A stretch of DNA of 64,000 nt from Setoptus koraiensis (GCA_048013815.1 CM106586.1:10168001-10232000), one strand, 5' to 3'. Counted from the stretch's first letter, positions 32,562 through 45,255 are shown. Translations and numbers: made by a program. The notes: generated from the sequence alone by a model not told the origin.

Positions 32562-33723
32562 CGCGACTATAACAACGCCAGCGACAACTTTCTGACAAGT
32601 GGACTCGAAATCACGACAAGTGGTCTCGAGCACCAAAGTCAACGGGCGGCCAGAAGGATCAACTGAACTAATAAACATACATGCCGAACAGACATGATGC
32701 ATTCAATCATTTGTGGGGCTTTTCTAATGTAATGCCAGGTGGGCCTCATGTGTGTACCTTATGTGTGTTCGCAAAACTTGTAGCATGAACTTAACTCCCA
32801 TGACCGAGCAACAACAATCAGATCCAATCTTCTTACACACGCCGCTCACGAGACATGACTGTGACCAAAATTGGGCCTCACCTCACAAAAGTCGCAGACT
32901 GAGGGGAGGGGGGGGGCCGCATATTTTAGCTCGGTTTGGCAAGCTAAGCCTAACTAGCCAGAGAACACTGCGCTACACGTAACTGCATTACACGGTTATC
33001 ACCACTATAACAGAATCATTCGCTGGCTCAATAGGTTGCATGAGTAATGCTTGAGTTGCTTTGCTGTCTGAATTGGACAAGCAATTGGGGAATGCGAATT
33101 GAATGAACGAGAAGAAATAATTTGATTTGCCAATCTTACAATCAGCCGGTTAAGCCCCAGCTGAGCCGGCATTGAATCGCGCCGAGAATGAAATCGAATG
33201 AAACAGAGCCGATTCTATTCGTGCGGGCCCCAACCTCGATTCGTGCCAGGCTCACCGATGCCAGCCGATCGCCCAATGAGCTTGCCGGTGCCGTAGAAAC
33301 AGAATCAGAGCGGCTATATCACAACACGACAATGGCAATGATTGAATTGTTAGCGGCTATTTAAACTACTTATTCCCTGTGATTGCTATAGCAATCAATT
33401 GTGCACAAAAGATACACAGTCACGAGGCGGCACACATTAGCAACACTTTTGTCCACTAACACCCAACACGCTATAACGTTACGTATCGGAACCAATCTAA
33501 TCAATCTAATGACCTATGCACATTCGCGCACTGCTGTTGACAAGGGACCCCTTTGTGTGCTTGTGCGCGCTCTCGGCATTCATAAATGCATTCGAATTTG
33601 AGAAAGAAATCGCCCCATTGTATATTATTCATACGTATTTATGTTGCAGCCAGTGCATTGCCGGTAGCGGCAGTGTGCCCATTGTGCGCGGCCATTATTT
33701 CTTGCTAATGTTGTTGTCGGATT

Positions 33724-33752
33724 GGGAGAGAGAGAGAGAGGGAGGGAGAGGG
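33724..33752. repeat. (GA)n purine tract
   Basis: GGGAGAGAGAGAGAGAGGGA-type run of 29 bp. Confidence 0.85.
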
Positions 33753-33878
33753 CGCTTGCAATACTGATTTTAGATGCTTCATTTTCGCTCGACGCGCCTT
33801 CTTTGGGGCCCGGCAGTCCTCTGGCGTAAGCTGGGGTAAGCTCGCCCCAGAGAGCCTTTGTTTCAGCAAATCTAGCTG

Positions 33879-33913
33879 ACTGGCTGGCTGGCTGGCTGGC
33901 TCGCTCGCTCGCT
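33879..33913. repeat. (CTGG)n (CTCG)n tetranucleotide array
   Basis: CTGACTGGCTGGCTGGCTGG, then CTCG units. The same unit type recurs at about 21957, 35757 and 36489. Confidence 0.85.
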
Positions 33914-34745
33914 GCTAACTCTGGCACTGGTGTTGATTCTTTGCTGCAATGACAAAGCCACCACGACTAATACCCGTTGCATCATTGCATCATAATTGCA
34001 CGCTGCACTGCAGCATTAACAGTGATGATGATGATGTATCAATTGTGTGCGTGTGTGTGTTATTAGATAGATATTTGTTTTAGCGAGATACACTTATTTG
34101 GCAATAACGATAGCCCCCGCACTGGCAAGCGGCACGTTTATAGTTGCCGCTTGTTGTTGTTGTCCCTTATTTCATTTGCCTGGCGCAAACCTTATCTTAT
34201 TCTCTTGGACTCTCTGGCACAAGCTAGCAGTTTCAAGTTTTGACATTCGAGTTCCTAGAACCGAAACCCCAAAGCCATGACGTAAGAGACTTTCAATGTG
34301 TGTGTGTGTGTGTGCGTGTGCGTGGATATATGGACAATCAAGACCAAAGCATGGCATCATCCTAATAGAGTAGACATGCTCTATTCTCATGTTGGCTTCA
34401 TTCTATTAAGATAAATCCTTTTAGTCGGCCCCCTTTTCGCGCCCTACCACCGGCGCTTCATTACTGTCGCTCAGTGTTCATCTGTCCCACTCTCTATCTG
34501 GTCTGTCTATCTGTCCCCGGCCCACGCAACAACTGTGCACCCCAATACTGCAAACACATATATATTTGCAAGCGTATATATGAGGGGACACAAATATAGG
34601 GATGTATATATCCTTATATTTGTGTGGGCCCGTGCTGCGAAAGTATGGATGAGAAGGCAAGGCCAGAAAAACTGTGGACGGCAGCGAAGGAGTGAGATGG
34701 CAGACTTCGTCACACTAGGCGAGCTAGCAGATATATATTATATCG

Positions 34746-34774
<29 letters not shown>
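34746..34774. repeat. (GT)14 microsatellite
   Basis: An almost perfect GT run. Confidence 0.9.
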
Positions 34775-34777
<3 letters not shown>

Positions 34778-37106
34778 TGATGATATCCCCCCAACTCTCT
34801 GACGGCCATTTTATCAAATGTTTTCCCTCTCATTTATAACATTTTTCTAATATGTATCCCGTGCAGCCCCCTGGTTGCAAGTGCGGCGGTGCCGATGCTG
34901 CTTCGATCGGTCGACAGCAGAGGCGCCCCGGCCAAATGAAAATGGTTTTACATGGGCCAAGAACGTTTGTGTGGGCGCCCCGCGCCTGGTCGGCAACTAT
35001 ATAAAGTGAGAGCAACTATGCGAAGAGAGGGGCCCAGCTCCAAGATTATCACAGTTAACTGGTGCTCCATCACACAGACACACACACAAGAGCAAAAGGA
35101 CAAGCCAATGGTAAATACGCCGTGTCCGGCGCTGGTTAGCATCGTCAGACGTGTAGCGTTGGCCGCATAGCGACATAGCGGTGGCCGGAGCAAACTCTTT
35201 GATTATCCAGTGATTTGGTGAAACAGCGTGTACAACTTGTGTGAATGAGAGCTGATCGTTCGTTGATCGGCCGAATGAATGATTGGCGTGAATGGCACAG
35301 GCAAGATAGGCAATTTAGCCTGTATATATAGTGCTGACATGAATTATGTAACTTCATACATAATGCACACATACGCCACAGCAGTTTTGATTGAGTGGGC
35401 CCCAGTAGGTGCCTGGCAAGCGAGCGCTGGCTTGCTGTAACAACGCATTGGCACTGGCACTAGCACTAGCGTGGCGTGTGTGCAACGGGTCCAGTGAATG
35501 CGCCCCAACAGATTCAATCGTCTGGCCAGAGCTGGCCCGCGTAGCTGTAGCAGCTATTGTCACTGGCTGTATCGCTGGCCACGCTCACGGACTCTGTACT
35601 GTGCTGCGCTGGCCGTGCCGATGGTCACGGGCCTCAATTATGGGGCCCGCCGTGGGTAGTGGGCTCGCAGCTCAGCGTGGCCAGTGGCTGCGATTACACC
35701 TATGGATACACGTTTCGCGATGCGCTATTTGCCGTCCGTGGACAGTGGGCCGGCTGCTGGCTGGCTGGCTGGCGGCTTCTGGCGGCTGCTGGTAACGATA
35801 GTTAGTACAGCTGGCCACTAGTGACGTTGAATAATACCTAAGCGCCCAAATTACTGCTAAATAAACGCACGCGCACGTTTATACGCCGGATATCCTAAAT
35901 TAATAGAGAGATAGGCGACCAGCGGCCTGTGAAGTGTCAGTTGCAGAGGTAATTAGTCGGTTGCATTAGTGCGGGGGGCCAGGGGTAAGGGCATGGCGTA
36001 AGGGCCAGGCCGAAAGATAGGAGACGGGCGCCAAGGCCAAGCCAGATTGTTGTTTGTCGTGTCGGGTTAATAGAGTTTGCTAACAACGGCACTCTGCTGG
36101 TTGCGCTGGCGCGGGCACGCGCGTTTGTTTGTTGGGCCCCATTGCGAGCCACGCAGAGATATAAATAAGTAGTTTTCGAGAGCCAGATAAATGGGCAAAG
36201 TGTGTGTGTGTGTGTGTTTGTGTGTAGCGCCGGATTGCAGAGCGCGCACCACGAACACAAATAAGGGTATTAGGGGTTATTGGACGACTGGGCGATATTT
36301 GCATAGTGGCGGGGGAGAAAGTTGGGCCCCGAAATCAATTATACAATTGCTACTATCTTCTATCTCACTATGTGCCCGCTATCTATGCTAATGTGGCTGG
36401 CACGCATGCAGAAATAAGAGCACCAACATGGTCCAGGGGCCAAATCGGCTAGCGACAGATTAGCTCGCGAGCGGGCGCATAGGTGTGCTGGCTGGCTGGC
36501 TGACTGGCGTGCAATAAGTAGCTGGCAGATAGCAGTTACGCCGGGCCCCACAATCAGACCAACTGAAACCAAAAGTCGGCTCCAGCGAGCACGACCTAAC
36601 GCTCGGTGGTTAGTGGGCGAGCAGCGGTGCAGTGTGTTGTGTAATTGAAATGAAAAACAACCACAACTGTTCTAGTGAGCCCACTTTATGAGAGAGAAAC
36701 ACAGAGACAGCGCAACAACAACGGGCGCGACATTATCAGCGGCTCAAACTTGAGGATACCACTATCGGTTGTTATAATAATAACGGCGATAATCGTGGTA
36801 GGCAATGATGGTGATTGTAGCAATAATGGTGATAATAATAGTAGTAATAATGCCAGATAATAATGCCGCCCAGAAGTAATAACAACTGGTGGTGTGTGTT
36901 TGTGTATAAGCATTACATTGGTTGGTGATAGAGAGATTTGTTTGTGTGTCGCCAGACGACGACAACAGCACCGCCAGCACCAACAAACAACGCACCCAGA
37001 GATACTGGCCACACCGAAACACCGGCGCTGCGGGCCCCAGTTCGGCCGCTGCTACTGCTGCCAACAACCAGTGAAAAGCTCCGGCAAGCCCGACGCTGGT
37101 TGCGGT

Positions 37107-37170
37107 GAGCCTGGTGCCGCTGATGGTGCCGCTGATGGAGCCGCTGATGGAGCCGCTGCTGGGGCCGCTG
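37107..37170. repeat. 12-bp GC-rich minisatellite, five units
   Basis: GGTGCCGCTGAT twice, GGAGCCGCTGAT, GGAGCCGCTGCT and GGGGCCGCTGCT in tandem. It reads Gly-Ala-Ala-Asp in one frame, so a coding origin is possible, but the surrounding 133-codon frame (36894-37295) is otherwise unconvincing. Confidence 0.85.
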
Positions 37171-37490
37171 CTGGTTGGACTGGTAAAGTGGCGCGCCTTT
37201 TAATGGCTCGATCAGGCAGCAGATTTGCCCGGTTGGGGCTTAATAGCGATAATATAATCAAGAAGCGTGCACGAGATGAGTTCATTGCACAATAAACACA
37301 AACAACATTGGAGACATTCAGGCTAAGAGTGGCTGGTTTATTATTATGATAATTTACTATTATGATTCATCTCGTTCCGCCGTGGCCACATCTGAATGCG
37401 TAATGCCCGCGCGTTGCCGGCTTGCCAATTTCACTAAATGTGTTATAGGTGATTATGGTGATAATCTTCTTCTTCTTTTTTTCATTTCAT

Positions 37491-37496
37491 TTTATT
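37491..37496 (-). terminator. Poly(A) signal AATAAA after the micropeptide frame
   Basis: TTTATT on plus reads AATAAA on minus, 56 bp past the stop of the 49-codon frame and followed by an A-rich stretch. Confidence 0.5.
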
Positions 37497-37551
37497 TCGC
37501 TTTTGATTTAGATTTGGCCAGTGAAACGTGGCCCGGCCAACAGTCGTCCTT

Positions 37552-37701
37552 TCATTTTTTGAACATGCCGGTTATTTTGTTCCACAGACCCGGTAGACCT
37601 TCCAAATCCCATTGATCTGCGGCAAATATTCCAAACAATATACCCACTACGAGTACGACCAGTACGAGTAGCGTAATGGCGCAAGCATTTAGGTCCGACA
37701 T
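37552..37701 (-). CDS. Candidate single-pass membrane micropeptide, 49 residues
   Basis: A reading frame too short for most gene finders. It begins MSDLNACAI, continues with one uninterrupted hydrophobic helix (about residues 8-28, rich in Leu, Val and Ile, ending GILFGIFAA), then an acidic-aromatic turn DQWDLEG and an amphipathic basic tail LPGLWNKITGMFKK. This reads as N-tail, membrane helix and membrane-hugging C-tail, the plan of small regulators of membrane pumps or channels. Support outside the frame: a (GA)n leader just before the ATG, acceptor-like ATTTCAG sites about 30-40 bp upstream after an A-rich stretch, and an AATAAA 56 bp downstream. An overlapping 79-codon frame in another register is Arg-rich and unconvincing. 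I recognise no family. A terminal coding exon of an unannotated transcript is my reading. Confidence 0.5.
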   Translation of the reverse strand: MSDLNACAITLLVLVVLVVGILFGIFAADQWDLEGLPGLWNKITGMFKK

Positions 37702-39445
37702 GCTCTCTCTCTCTCTCCCTGTTCAGTTGGCTGAAACTGAAATTCACAATTCGATGTCAATTTTTTTTCTACTTGCGGCCTTCTTCACGGCCTATTTATC
37801 ATTGATGATATTATCAATCGATGAGCCAATCGAGTGGCACGAGGAGAACGTCTGACGCTGCTCAATCTAGGTGATTAACTGCTCCAAAAGTGCTCGGTAT
37901 TGCAACTGAATCCCTTAGCCAAAACAATACACGCCAGTCTAAAGCCCAAGTGAATTGTCAATACACAGAGCTTGCATTATGTTGTTTCGCAGCCTACTAG
38001 TCGGAATATAAATTTATATATATCGTATATGTATAGTATATAGTATATGTATAGTGTGTGTGTGTGAATTCTTGTGAAACTACTCGGTAAGATTACTCTT
38101 TGTGCACGCATGATTGCTCGCGCCTCAATTCATGACGCATATAATAATAATAATAAAAATCAATTACATTGTATATGGTGGCCAAGTGAGGCAATCTTGT
38201 TCTGGCTAACTCTACGCAATAGCGTTTAGCCTAGAGGCTACAGTTTAGGCATACACAATATCAAATATTGCTGATGTACAATTCACACAAACATCAATGT
38301 TGATTCGCCAGGTTCAATTGAATCGCCTGATCTATATACACTGTATCTGTCTCAAATACACACATCTCGCGGATCTCGTGCACTATGCACACAGTCCACC
38401 AGAGAGTGGGTCTCATCGGAACGAATGCTGGTTGTTGATGCATTTGCATTTATCCCAAGTAGATCCCAAGATAAAATAAAATAAAATAAAAAATCATGCA
38501 TACATGAACATGCACATGCTGCCGTATTAACTTTACTTAACGTTACTTACGTAATGCGCTCGTACCGACAAGCTATGAATATTGCTCACGTGCTCCATCT
38601 CTTATGCACACTCTCTTGTGTGCTTGTCGCCTTTACGTTTGGCTTTTTTTTTTTCATTAATCCTGAACAAGATTTATGAATATCGCGAGCTCGACAGTTA
38701 TTTCTAGTCAAGTCAACTTTATTGCACTGCTAGACAAATGCTCCCTATGTCACGCTGACTGCAATAAGTGCATAAGTAAGTGAACTAACAAGGTAAGTAT
38801 AAGGTGAGGCACAAGTTGAGCAAATCATTCCATTTTAAATACACTCAGGTAGGTGCATTCTCGTTACATAACTGGGCCGCGCGTCGCGTCGTCTTGACTC
38901 AACTTGACCACTTTAATAACGTTGCTCAACGTTGTTGCTGCTGCTGCTCTTCTGCCCTCTCTACCTGTACATGATCTAAACCTACTTCCGGGTCCTATAT
39001 TGACCAGGCACACGAACAACAACTGCTGCTTGGCACGACACGCCACCAAATTGAGTGGCTTTCATTTTTGCAACACAATTACGTCACAGCTGGTTTACTT
39101 TTTGTCCGGCGCTAACAATTGTCTCGGTTGTTGTTGTTTTTTTCTTTGTGAGTCATACGCCATTAACAACAACCGTTATATAGACCAAGTCGCAGCATAG
39201 ATTATGTTGCCTAGCGACGACTTGTCTAGAGTGAGATATCAATATTTGCTCTGCCAAACACATCCTGCCTGGGTCTGTTTTATTTTCCATTGGTTCTATT
39301 GGCGACGACGAAATGAAGGATGGCACAAATCGAGTTACACGACTTTTCACACCGAGCCGCGAGCAACCCGAGCGCGTCTCTCACAAACACGTGCAAGCAA
39401 TGCGCACGTGTAATTGCCCGATTGCGAAGCTCTGGGTCTTGGCTA

Positions 39446-39482
39446 TATTTCTATCAACATCTGTCCGATGTTGATAGAAATA
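39446..39482. repeat. Perfect 16-bp hairpin, 5-nt loop
   Basis: TATTTCTATCAACATC, loop TGTCC, then its exact reverse complement. Too short for a usual microRNA precursor. It could be a transcript structure or a recent local inverted duplication. Confidence 0.8.
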
Positions 39483-40062
39483 ATACAATGAGAGCCGGGA
39501 CGTTATTATTTGTTTCTATTGGCCATTAGGCAACTAATGCCGTGTTGACAATTTAAAAAATAAAAATGATGAGCGCCCATTGCTTGTGACACATTCCACC
39601 TGCCAACAGATGCATTTCTTTCATTTAGAGGGCGCCACCGTGCGATGGGGGCAACAATCACCTAGCCGCATTTGCTTGGCCTCACGCCTGTGCAGCCTTT
39701 CACAGTGCATCAAATTAGGAACACTGTGCTGCACAAACTTGAATGTTGCCCACTCGCGAAATGTATTACTGTGCTCAAGTGTGTAACTAATTAAGCTCGA
39801 GCACAAGTGCAAGTCGGGTGCTATTGTCAAGCTTGCGTGGGCACATCTCGTACACACTTGACTTGTCTGCGCACAGTTCACGCGCTCACATTGTATTTAG
39901 TTACTGATATTGGCTAGATGGAGCTGTTGTATGCGCAAAATCTCTTGCTGCAAGCTACAGTGGCGTCTCCTATAGGCGCCATTCGCAACTAGCTCGCACA
40001 AGTTTACTACTGGTGACTCACTGAGGATGTTTTTCCTTCTCAACTTTCGAAGCCACCCAATT

Positions 40063-40091
40063 AAAAACAACAACAACTCTTGTTGTTGTCG
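40063..40091. repeat. CAA / TTG hairpin
   Basis: ACAACAACAA and TTGTTGTTGT face each other across CTC, a low-complexity inverted repeat. Confidence 0.75.
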
Positions 40092-41769
40092 TTGTTGTTG
40101 TCTTACTTGTCTTGAAACGATCGGGAATTGACTGCCACGGGATGTCCTCTAGAGTGGGATATGAACCACTTATCCGCCGCTTTTGTCGATCATCTCCCGT
40201 GCCGAGGAAGGGTAAAAGTATTGATTTAATGTGCCTGACTTGTTGTTTATTTGCTAAGTGACTGCTGATACATTATATAATCACGAAGCTTCGAAGATTT
40301 ATGTTAAAGTCACAGTTGCTACGGCATGAGTAGGTGCCATAACTAGACCCAACGTATCGTCAGTTTCGCTGTGCTATGAGCCCTCGAGTGCCACGAAATT
40401 ATACATTTGTATCCTTCGAGGCTCGTATGAAACCATCTAAATTCAGATAACAAACGTTGGCGTTAAAAACAACAACAACTTTGTATCTCACGACAGATCG
40501 ACTCTAGTAGAGTTTTTCGATTTTGCTTTCCAAAATGTTTGTCAGTATGCGTCCAAGTTGTCGTAAGACAAGGTTACTGCTTTACCTAGTGCGAATTAAG
40601 ACTTGGTAAACGATAGCTCGCTACAAGTCACACGCTGGGCTTGAATGAATCTAGTTGATTCGATGCCAAGTGGAACAACAAGACTTGTTATAACCATAAT
40701 TCAATTTCCTCATCAACATGTATCGCTGACTGATTGTTGCTGTTGTTGCTGCTGTTGCTCGGACAATTGTCAGTTTTGAAAAATATCTTGCGATTGGGCA
40801 CGCAACACAGCTTTTGCTGCTTTTATAGCAACAAGTCGTTGTGGTTGGTTGAGCGACTTCTGCATCTAATAATTGCATTTGTGTATATATCATATACATA
40901 TCTGGCATGTCGGTGTAAAGTTGTGTCTATGTCTGTCTACATGTCTGTCGACTCATTGTCGAGCCTCACAAGCGTGTGCCTCATGTGAATTCTTGCATCA
41001 TATTAAGTTGGTGCATGCCGTAGCATAATATCGAATAGCATAGGCAGGAATTGTTGCTTATTCCAAAGTCAAGTAACGATTGTACAATTTCAAATGTTTT
41101 ATCTTTCATTTTATGCAACAAACACAAACATGCTCACTCATACACGCCAACCAAGCTACAAAAAGTTGATTCTTTAGCGCGTTTTCAGTATAAAAATTGT
41201 GGCTGTTAAAAGAACAACATTATCACACTGTCACTGCACTTTTGTTTGGCTTGCTAACAATAAAATCGAAGCCAATTTATTTATGCAATGCCGGGTTAAC
41301 TCGTTTACGAAACAATTTACAATTCAATTAAATGCCGAATGTCGGTGAGCCGCCGATGGATTGTTGTTGTTGTTATTATTGAGTCATTTGGTGATAGTAC
41401 AAAATGGCATTGATTGATCACTGTATTGTTGCCTATTGCTGATAGGCGCCTGGAAAGAGATGAGCGCAATCAATTAGTCAATGAATAGCTCAAGTTATGA
41501 TAGCTTTCTTTCATGGTTATGGCATTTTCTTTCATCGATCGTGGATTGGAGCACTCTTACAAGAGCTATTCGCTAACACGGCTAATTAGAATGACACATA
41601 ACAACATTATCGTTGTCATTGTGAAATTGACAATTGTGTATGCACAAAGGAAGAGCAACCTCGATTTGTTCTATCTGTTAGCAACAAGCGCGCCAACAAT
41701 ATGCTTATATAACGTCATTACGATGGCGCTTTTCTTCGTAAAAAACTGCTGTTTTAATTAGAAACGATG

Positions 41770-42895
41770 AAATGGAGATAGACTGACAGAACAGACTGGT
41801 TGCAATGCTCTCAACTAATCTTTCATTGAACTCCATTCGGCCATGAAAATAACGATAACACGTTCGTACTTTGCTGAACTGAACGAGCCGAAGACGATAA
41901 CAAGCCAGAAATATTGAGGCAGCCCAACACCATGTGTCGCGCGCCAGTGACGTCAATCCCATACATTTATATGGATATAAATATATATATAAACTTAATA
42001 TATGCAAACTTCTAGACAGACAAGTAGAAAACCAATAGTTTATACTATGAGAAGGAAAAAACGTCCCTGCACGTTGAATGACTTGATTCAGCATCTCTCA
42101 ATAAACCAGAACCTCTTCTGTCGTGTGCCACTGCTTCACTACTAATGGCCCCTTCAAAATTCATTGCCCAACCAGTAAATGACAACAATAATATTAAATT
42201 ATATAATATCCAATAGTATGTATTATATAATGATCGGCATAGACGGTGCGAGTAGTTGCAAAATGCCATTCAAATTTCTTCACCTGAGGCAAAAATTTCA
42301 GAACTTAACACTTTTGAACCCGCCCAAAGAGAATTCTCTAAACTTTCGAAGTTATACGAGGAATGAGCCGAATCTGGCTATTACTCGTAAAGGTGTTCTC
42401 AATAAATATTAACAAAACTTGCTGATTCTCAAACAGACAACAAAGACTCTCATTGCCTCAAGATCAAACTAAACTATCTGGAATATTAAACGAAACTAAG
42501 CGTGATTCTCCAACAAAAATTCCTCTCATCATTGATGCGGCGGCGATTATTATAAAACATCATAATAACAACATATCATAAGGATCACTGCTAAGGCAAA
42601 CAGCGATACCAGTCAACTAAATAATAAAGGATACGGTAAGTAAACTGCATGTCTTATAATGTTCATATGAAGCTACTAAAATTGATAAGCATAAGAGCAA
42701 CGAGAGCAGCATTCAGGCATCGCGAAATGATAATATTAGCAATCACTCAAAAAGAAGCTAGAGAAATCATTTCAGAAGTCACCTGAAGCAGTCTTCTGTG
42801 GCATAGGTCGCCCTGATCTGAGCAAGGTTAGAGCCCTGTTGTTTGGAGTCAAGATGAGTTCAGTTGGCCTAACAATAGTGGCTGGTATAAGTTGA
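41770..42895 (+). other. Patchwork of protein-like segments in shifting frames
   Basis: Several consecutive plus-strand stretches have protein-like composition but in different frames: 42047-42145 (MRRKKRPCTLNDLIQHLS...), about 42251-42387 (ending FSKLSKLYEE and stop, AATAAA at 42401), about 42434-42581 (RLSLPQDQTKLSGIL...), about 42664-42768 (EATKIDKHKSNESSIQ...) and about 42758-42895 (SPEAVFCGIGRPDLSKVRA...). The last two meet at a run of A, as after a one-base slip. Donor and acceptor sequences exist (for example GGTAAGTAA at 42634) but no exon chain explains all pieces. It may be a decayed host gene, a gene broken by assembly indels, or chance in AT-rich DNA. Family unknown. Confidence 0.3.
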
Positions 42896-44369
42896 TGACT
42901 TGAACTTAACAACTTGCACCTTATGCCTAGTTTTTGATAATATTTACACACAAGTTCGAGGTACAACATTCGGTATCATGAGTGAACTTTCAACCTTGCT
43001 GTTGCGATCACTTTAAGTGGCGCAATCGAAGTTGAGCAACTTTAAACTAACGGCATCAATAGCTTTCTTCGTATAAATCGTTCTTGCATCATTATTATTA
43101 GCATATTGATATTATATTATTAGGTCAGCAATTATCTCTCCTCTCACATGATAATGATGCAACATTAATTTCTAGTCAAAGGAATAGATAGTCACTGTCA
43201 CCAGTACAGTTACATTGCTGTATAACTAACTGAATTAGTTTCATGCGGCATCTATCAGATGATTGTTGTGTATGGTTGCGCCATTCAATTCTATGCGATT
43301 AACAGGTGTTGTAACCGTGACAACTTGATGATTTTAACCAACCGTAATTAATCAGCCTTGGCTGTGTCCGACAGCAACACTACCACCACTGCAAGCAATA
43401 GCAGCAGCTATCTCATCTCAGTAAGTAGGATGGTTGTTTTTTTTTCTGAAGAGAGTTACCACACTTACACGACCGTTTTTAATGTAATTTGTTGGACGTG
43501 ACTGAACGTGACCAATTAATCAACATCGTAGATAGATAACCTAGTTTGTTGTCCAAGTGGCCAAGTAGATGACTTATGTGTCTGATTGTACAGTGAAATT
43601 TCATCGCGAGAGAAAAAGAGGGAGAGAGAGCAGAGTGGGTAACATTGGTAGCCGAGATAGTGAAGGGCACCTTATTGTGGTAACATCATGAATAGAATTG
43701 TCATCATCATGAGCAACCAATCGTCAATCACGTACTGAAATGTACTAAATGTACCAGAGATCGGTGCAACAAACAAATACTTGAATATAAACATGCTGAT
43801 CTTATTTCAATTTACAGCTACCTTACGACAACAGCACCAAGATTGGCGAAAGGCTCTTCTCGCATTCACTACTGTAGATTTACTGAACGATTAGAACCTT
43901 CGACACTTGTCACCAACGACTTACAACTTGTTAGTCTTGCTACACAATGACAAACAGATTTCGCTGGTGTGATTGCCGGCCCAAACTAACTGTTAACTGT
44001 GCTGACAATTTAGACAGGCCCTTGGTTATTTGTCTTGTCAACAAGAGAGTCTGTTGCTGCCAGACGATCAGTTTGATAGATAAGAGCAATTAATGACATA
44101 TAATCCACTATTTATTTGTCTGGTTACTATTGATCGCGCTAGTATCGCTAAAATCATAACTGTGCGCGTATATCTTGCTAATTTACCGCTAACTTGCCAA
44201 ACACAACTAAACACATCATCGCTGTAGATTATTATCAACATACCTCTACAACTGGTTGATTGATGCAGTTAACTCTAATGTGAGTTGCAATTGGCGAGTC
44301 AAATACCGGCCTGGCAAATACCAATCTCATCGTCGTCGCCGTCGTCGTCATCGTCATCACAGTTGTTGC

Positions 44370-44398
44370 CCTCTCTCTCTCTCTCTCTCTCTCTCTCA
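44370..44398. repeat. (CT)14 microsatellite after a (CGT)n patch
   Basis: A perfect CT run, preceded at 44328-44352 by CGTCGTCGCCGTCGTCGTCA. Confidence 0.9.
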
Positions 44399-44559
44399 TG
44401 CGGGATATTTACACAAAGAAACTCTAGCGGGATTGTGTTCGCCAGGCAGGGCATGATGAACTTGTCGAAGAATGATTATTACACAAGCCACATCACCTTG
44501 AACTTGACCCATCACTATCGTGGGTTAGAGCTGCTCGGTAAATAAGATGGTAGCTAGGC

Positions 44560-44660
44560 AGTTGATAATAATAGTAATAGTATAAGTTGATAGTAATAGT
44601 ATAATGTGGGAGTAATAATACAAGTTGATGATAATGATATTAGTTGATGATAATAATAAC
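44560..44660. repeat. Degenerate ~20-bp tandem repeat
   Basis: AGTTGATAATAATAGTAATA-like units repeated about five times, with AGTTGAT opening most of them. Confidence 0.65.
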
Positions 44661-45033
44661 ATCATTAATAATAAGGGACTGCCACCGCACGTAACATATG
44701 TTGTAATGCTTATGAAACACCGACAACAATGTATCTAACGATTCAACCGACAATGCACGTAATCTTGAGCACAGTTCAATGCTCGATGCACTTGATGATT
44801 GTTGTAAATTGTTGTGAATTGTTGATCATACAACAACTATTAGCGCTCAAATTGTGCCTCTCGTTTATTGCGCCCGCAACTTTCCCGTCTAGACGCTTCT
44901 TGTAGAAAATCATCGTTCGGCTGTCGTCGACATCTCCGATGCCTGTTTCTGTTACAGGTGTCTTGCAACATAATCTACGTGATGTGTGTGTGTATTCTCA
45001 CATCATCTATCATAATTGTTATTTTCCTATCAG

Positions 45034-45255
45034 GCAAGCCCGACTTTTCCATCGGCACATTCCGTTGCGAAAACTGACGTCTATTCTTCCTCTACGAAAG
45101 TCCTCGGAACGTCAGCACTGGCATACATAGATTGCACTTTTGATAGTAGCCTAATTTTGATTAGAGCATTTTTTACAGCTTTGAGCATTTGCGTCAAAAG
45201 CGACGCACTCACAACCGAGATCAGCGTTCGTGACCTCGCCACCATCCAACAATGA
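45034..45255 (+). CDS. Candidate terminal exon, unknown
   Basis: A strong acceptor (TTATTTTCCTATCAG) is followed by a 73-codon open frame reading SPTFPSAHSVAKTDVYSSS..., then a hydrophobic patch (FDSSLILIRAFFTALSICV), and ending LTTEISVRDLATIQQ. No start codon, partner exon or poly(A) signal could be tied to it. Low confidence. Confidence 0.2.
   Translation, partial: ASPTFPSAHSVAKTDVYSSSTKVLGTSALAYIDCTFDSSLILIRAFFTALSICVKSDALTTEISVRDLATIQQ

Larger units (their letters stand above)
31231..37106. other. Gene-poor, microsatellite-dense DNA
   Basis: Many short frames on both strands, none with a recognisable domain. Besides the repeats listed separately it holds GT runs at 31932-31945, 34297-34323 and 36201-36226, TGGC runs at 35757-35775 and 36489-36508, and a TATATAAAG box at 34998-35006 with no gene attached. 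Confidence 0.5.
37748..41769. other. Gene-poor DNA with hairpins
   Basis: TA-rich run at about 38015-38055, a (TAAAA)n run at 38464-38490, and a strong donor consensus AAGGTAAGTAT at 38790-38800 not tied to any exon. Hairpins are listed separately. No gene called. Confidence 0.5.

Noticed and set aside
32295-32702. 135-codon minus frame with Val/Leu-rich middle
   Set aside because: Produced by the 26-bp minisatellite and CAA repeats.
40135-40205. Seven-base stem (CACGGGA / TCCCGTG) 60 nt apart, tRNA- or microRNA-like spacing
   Set aside because: No A/B box, anticodon arm or T loop; internal pairing is too weak for a microRNA precursor.
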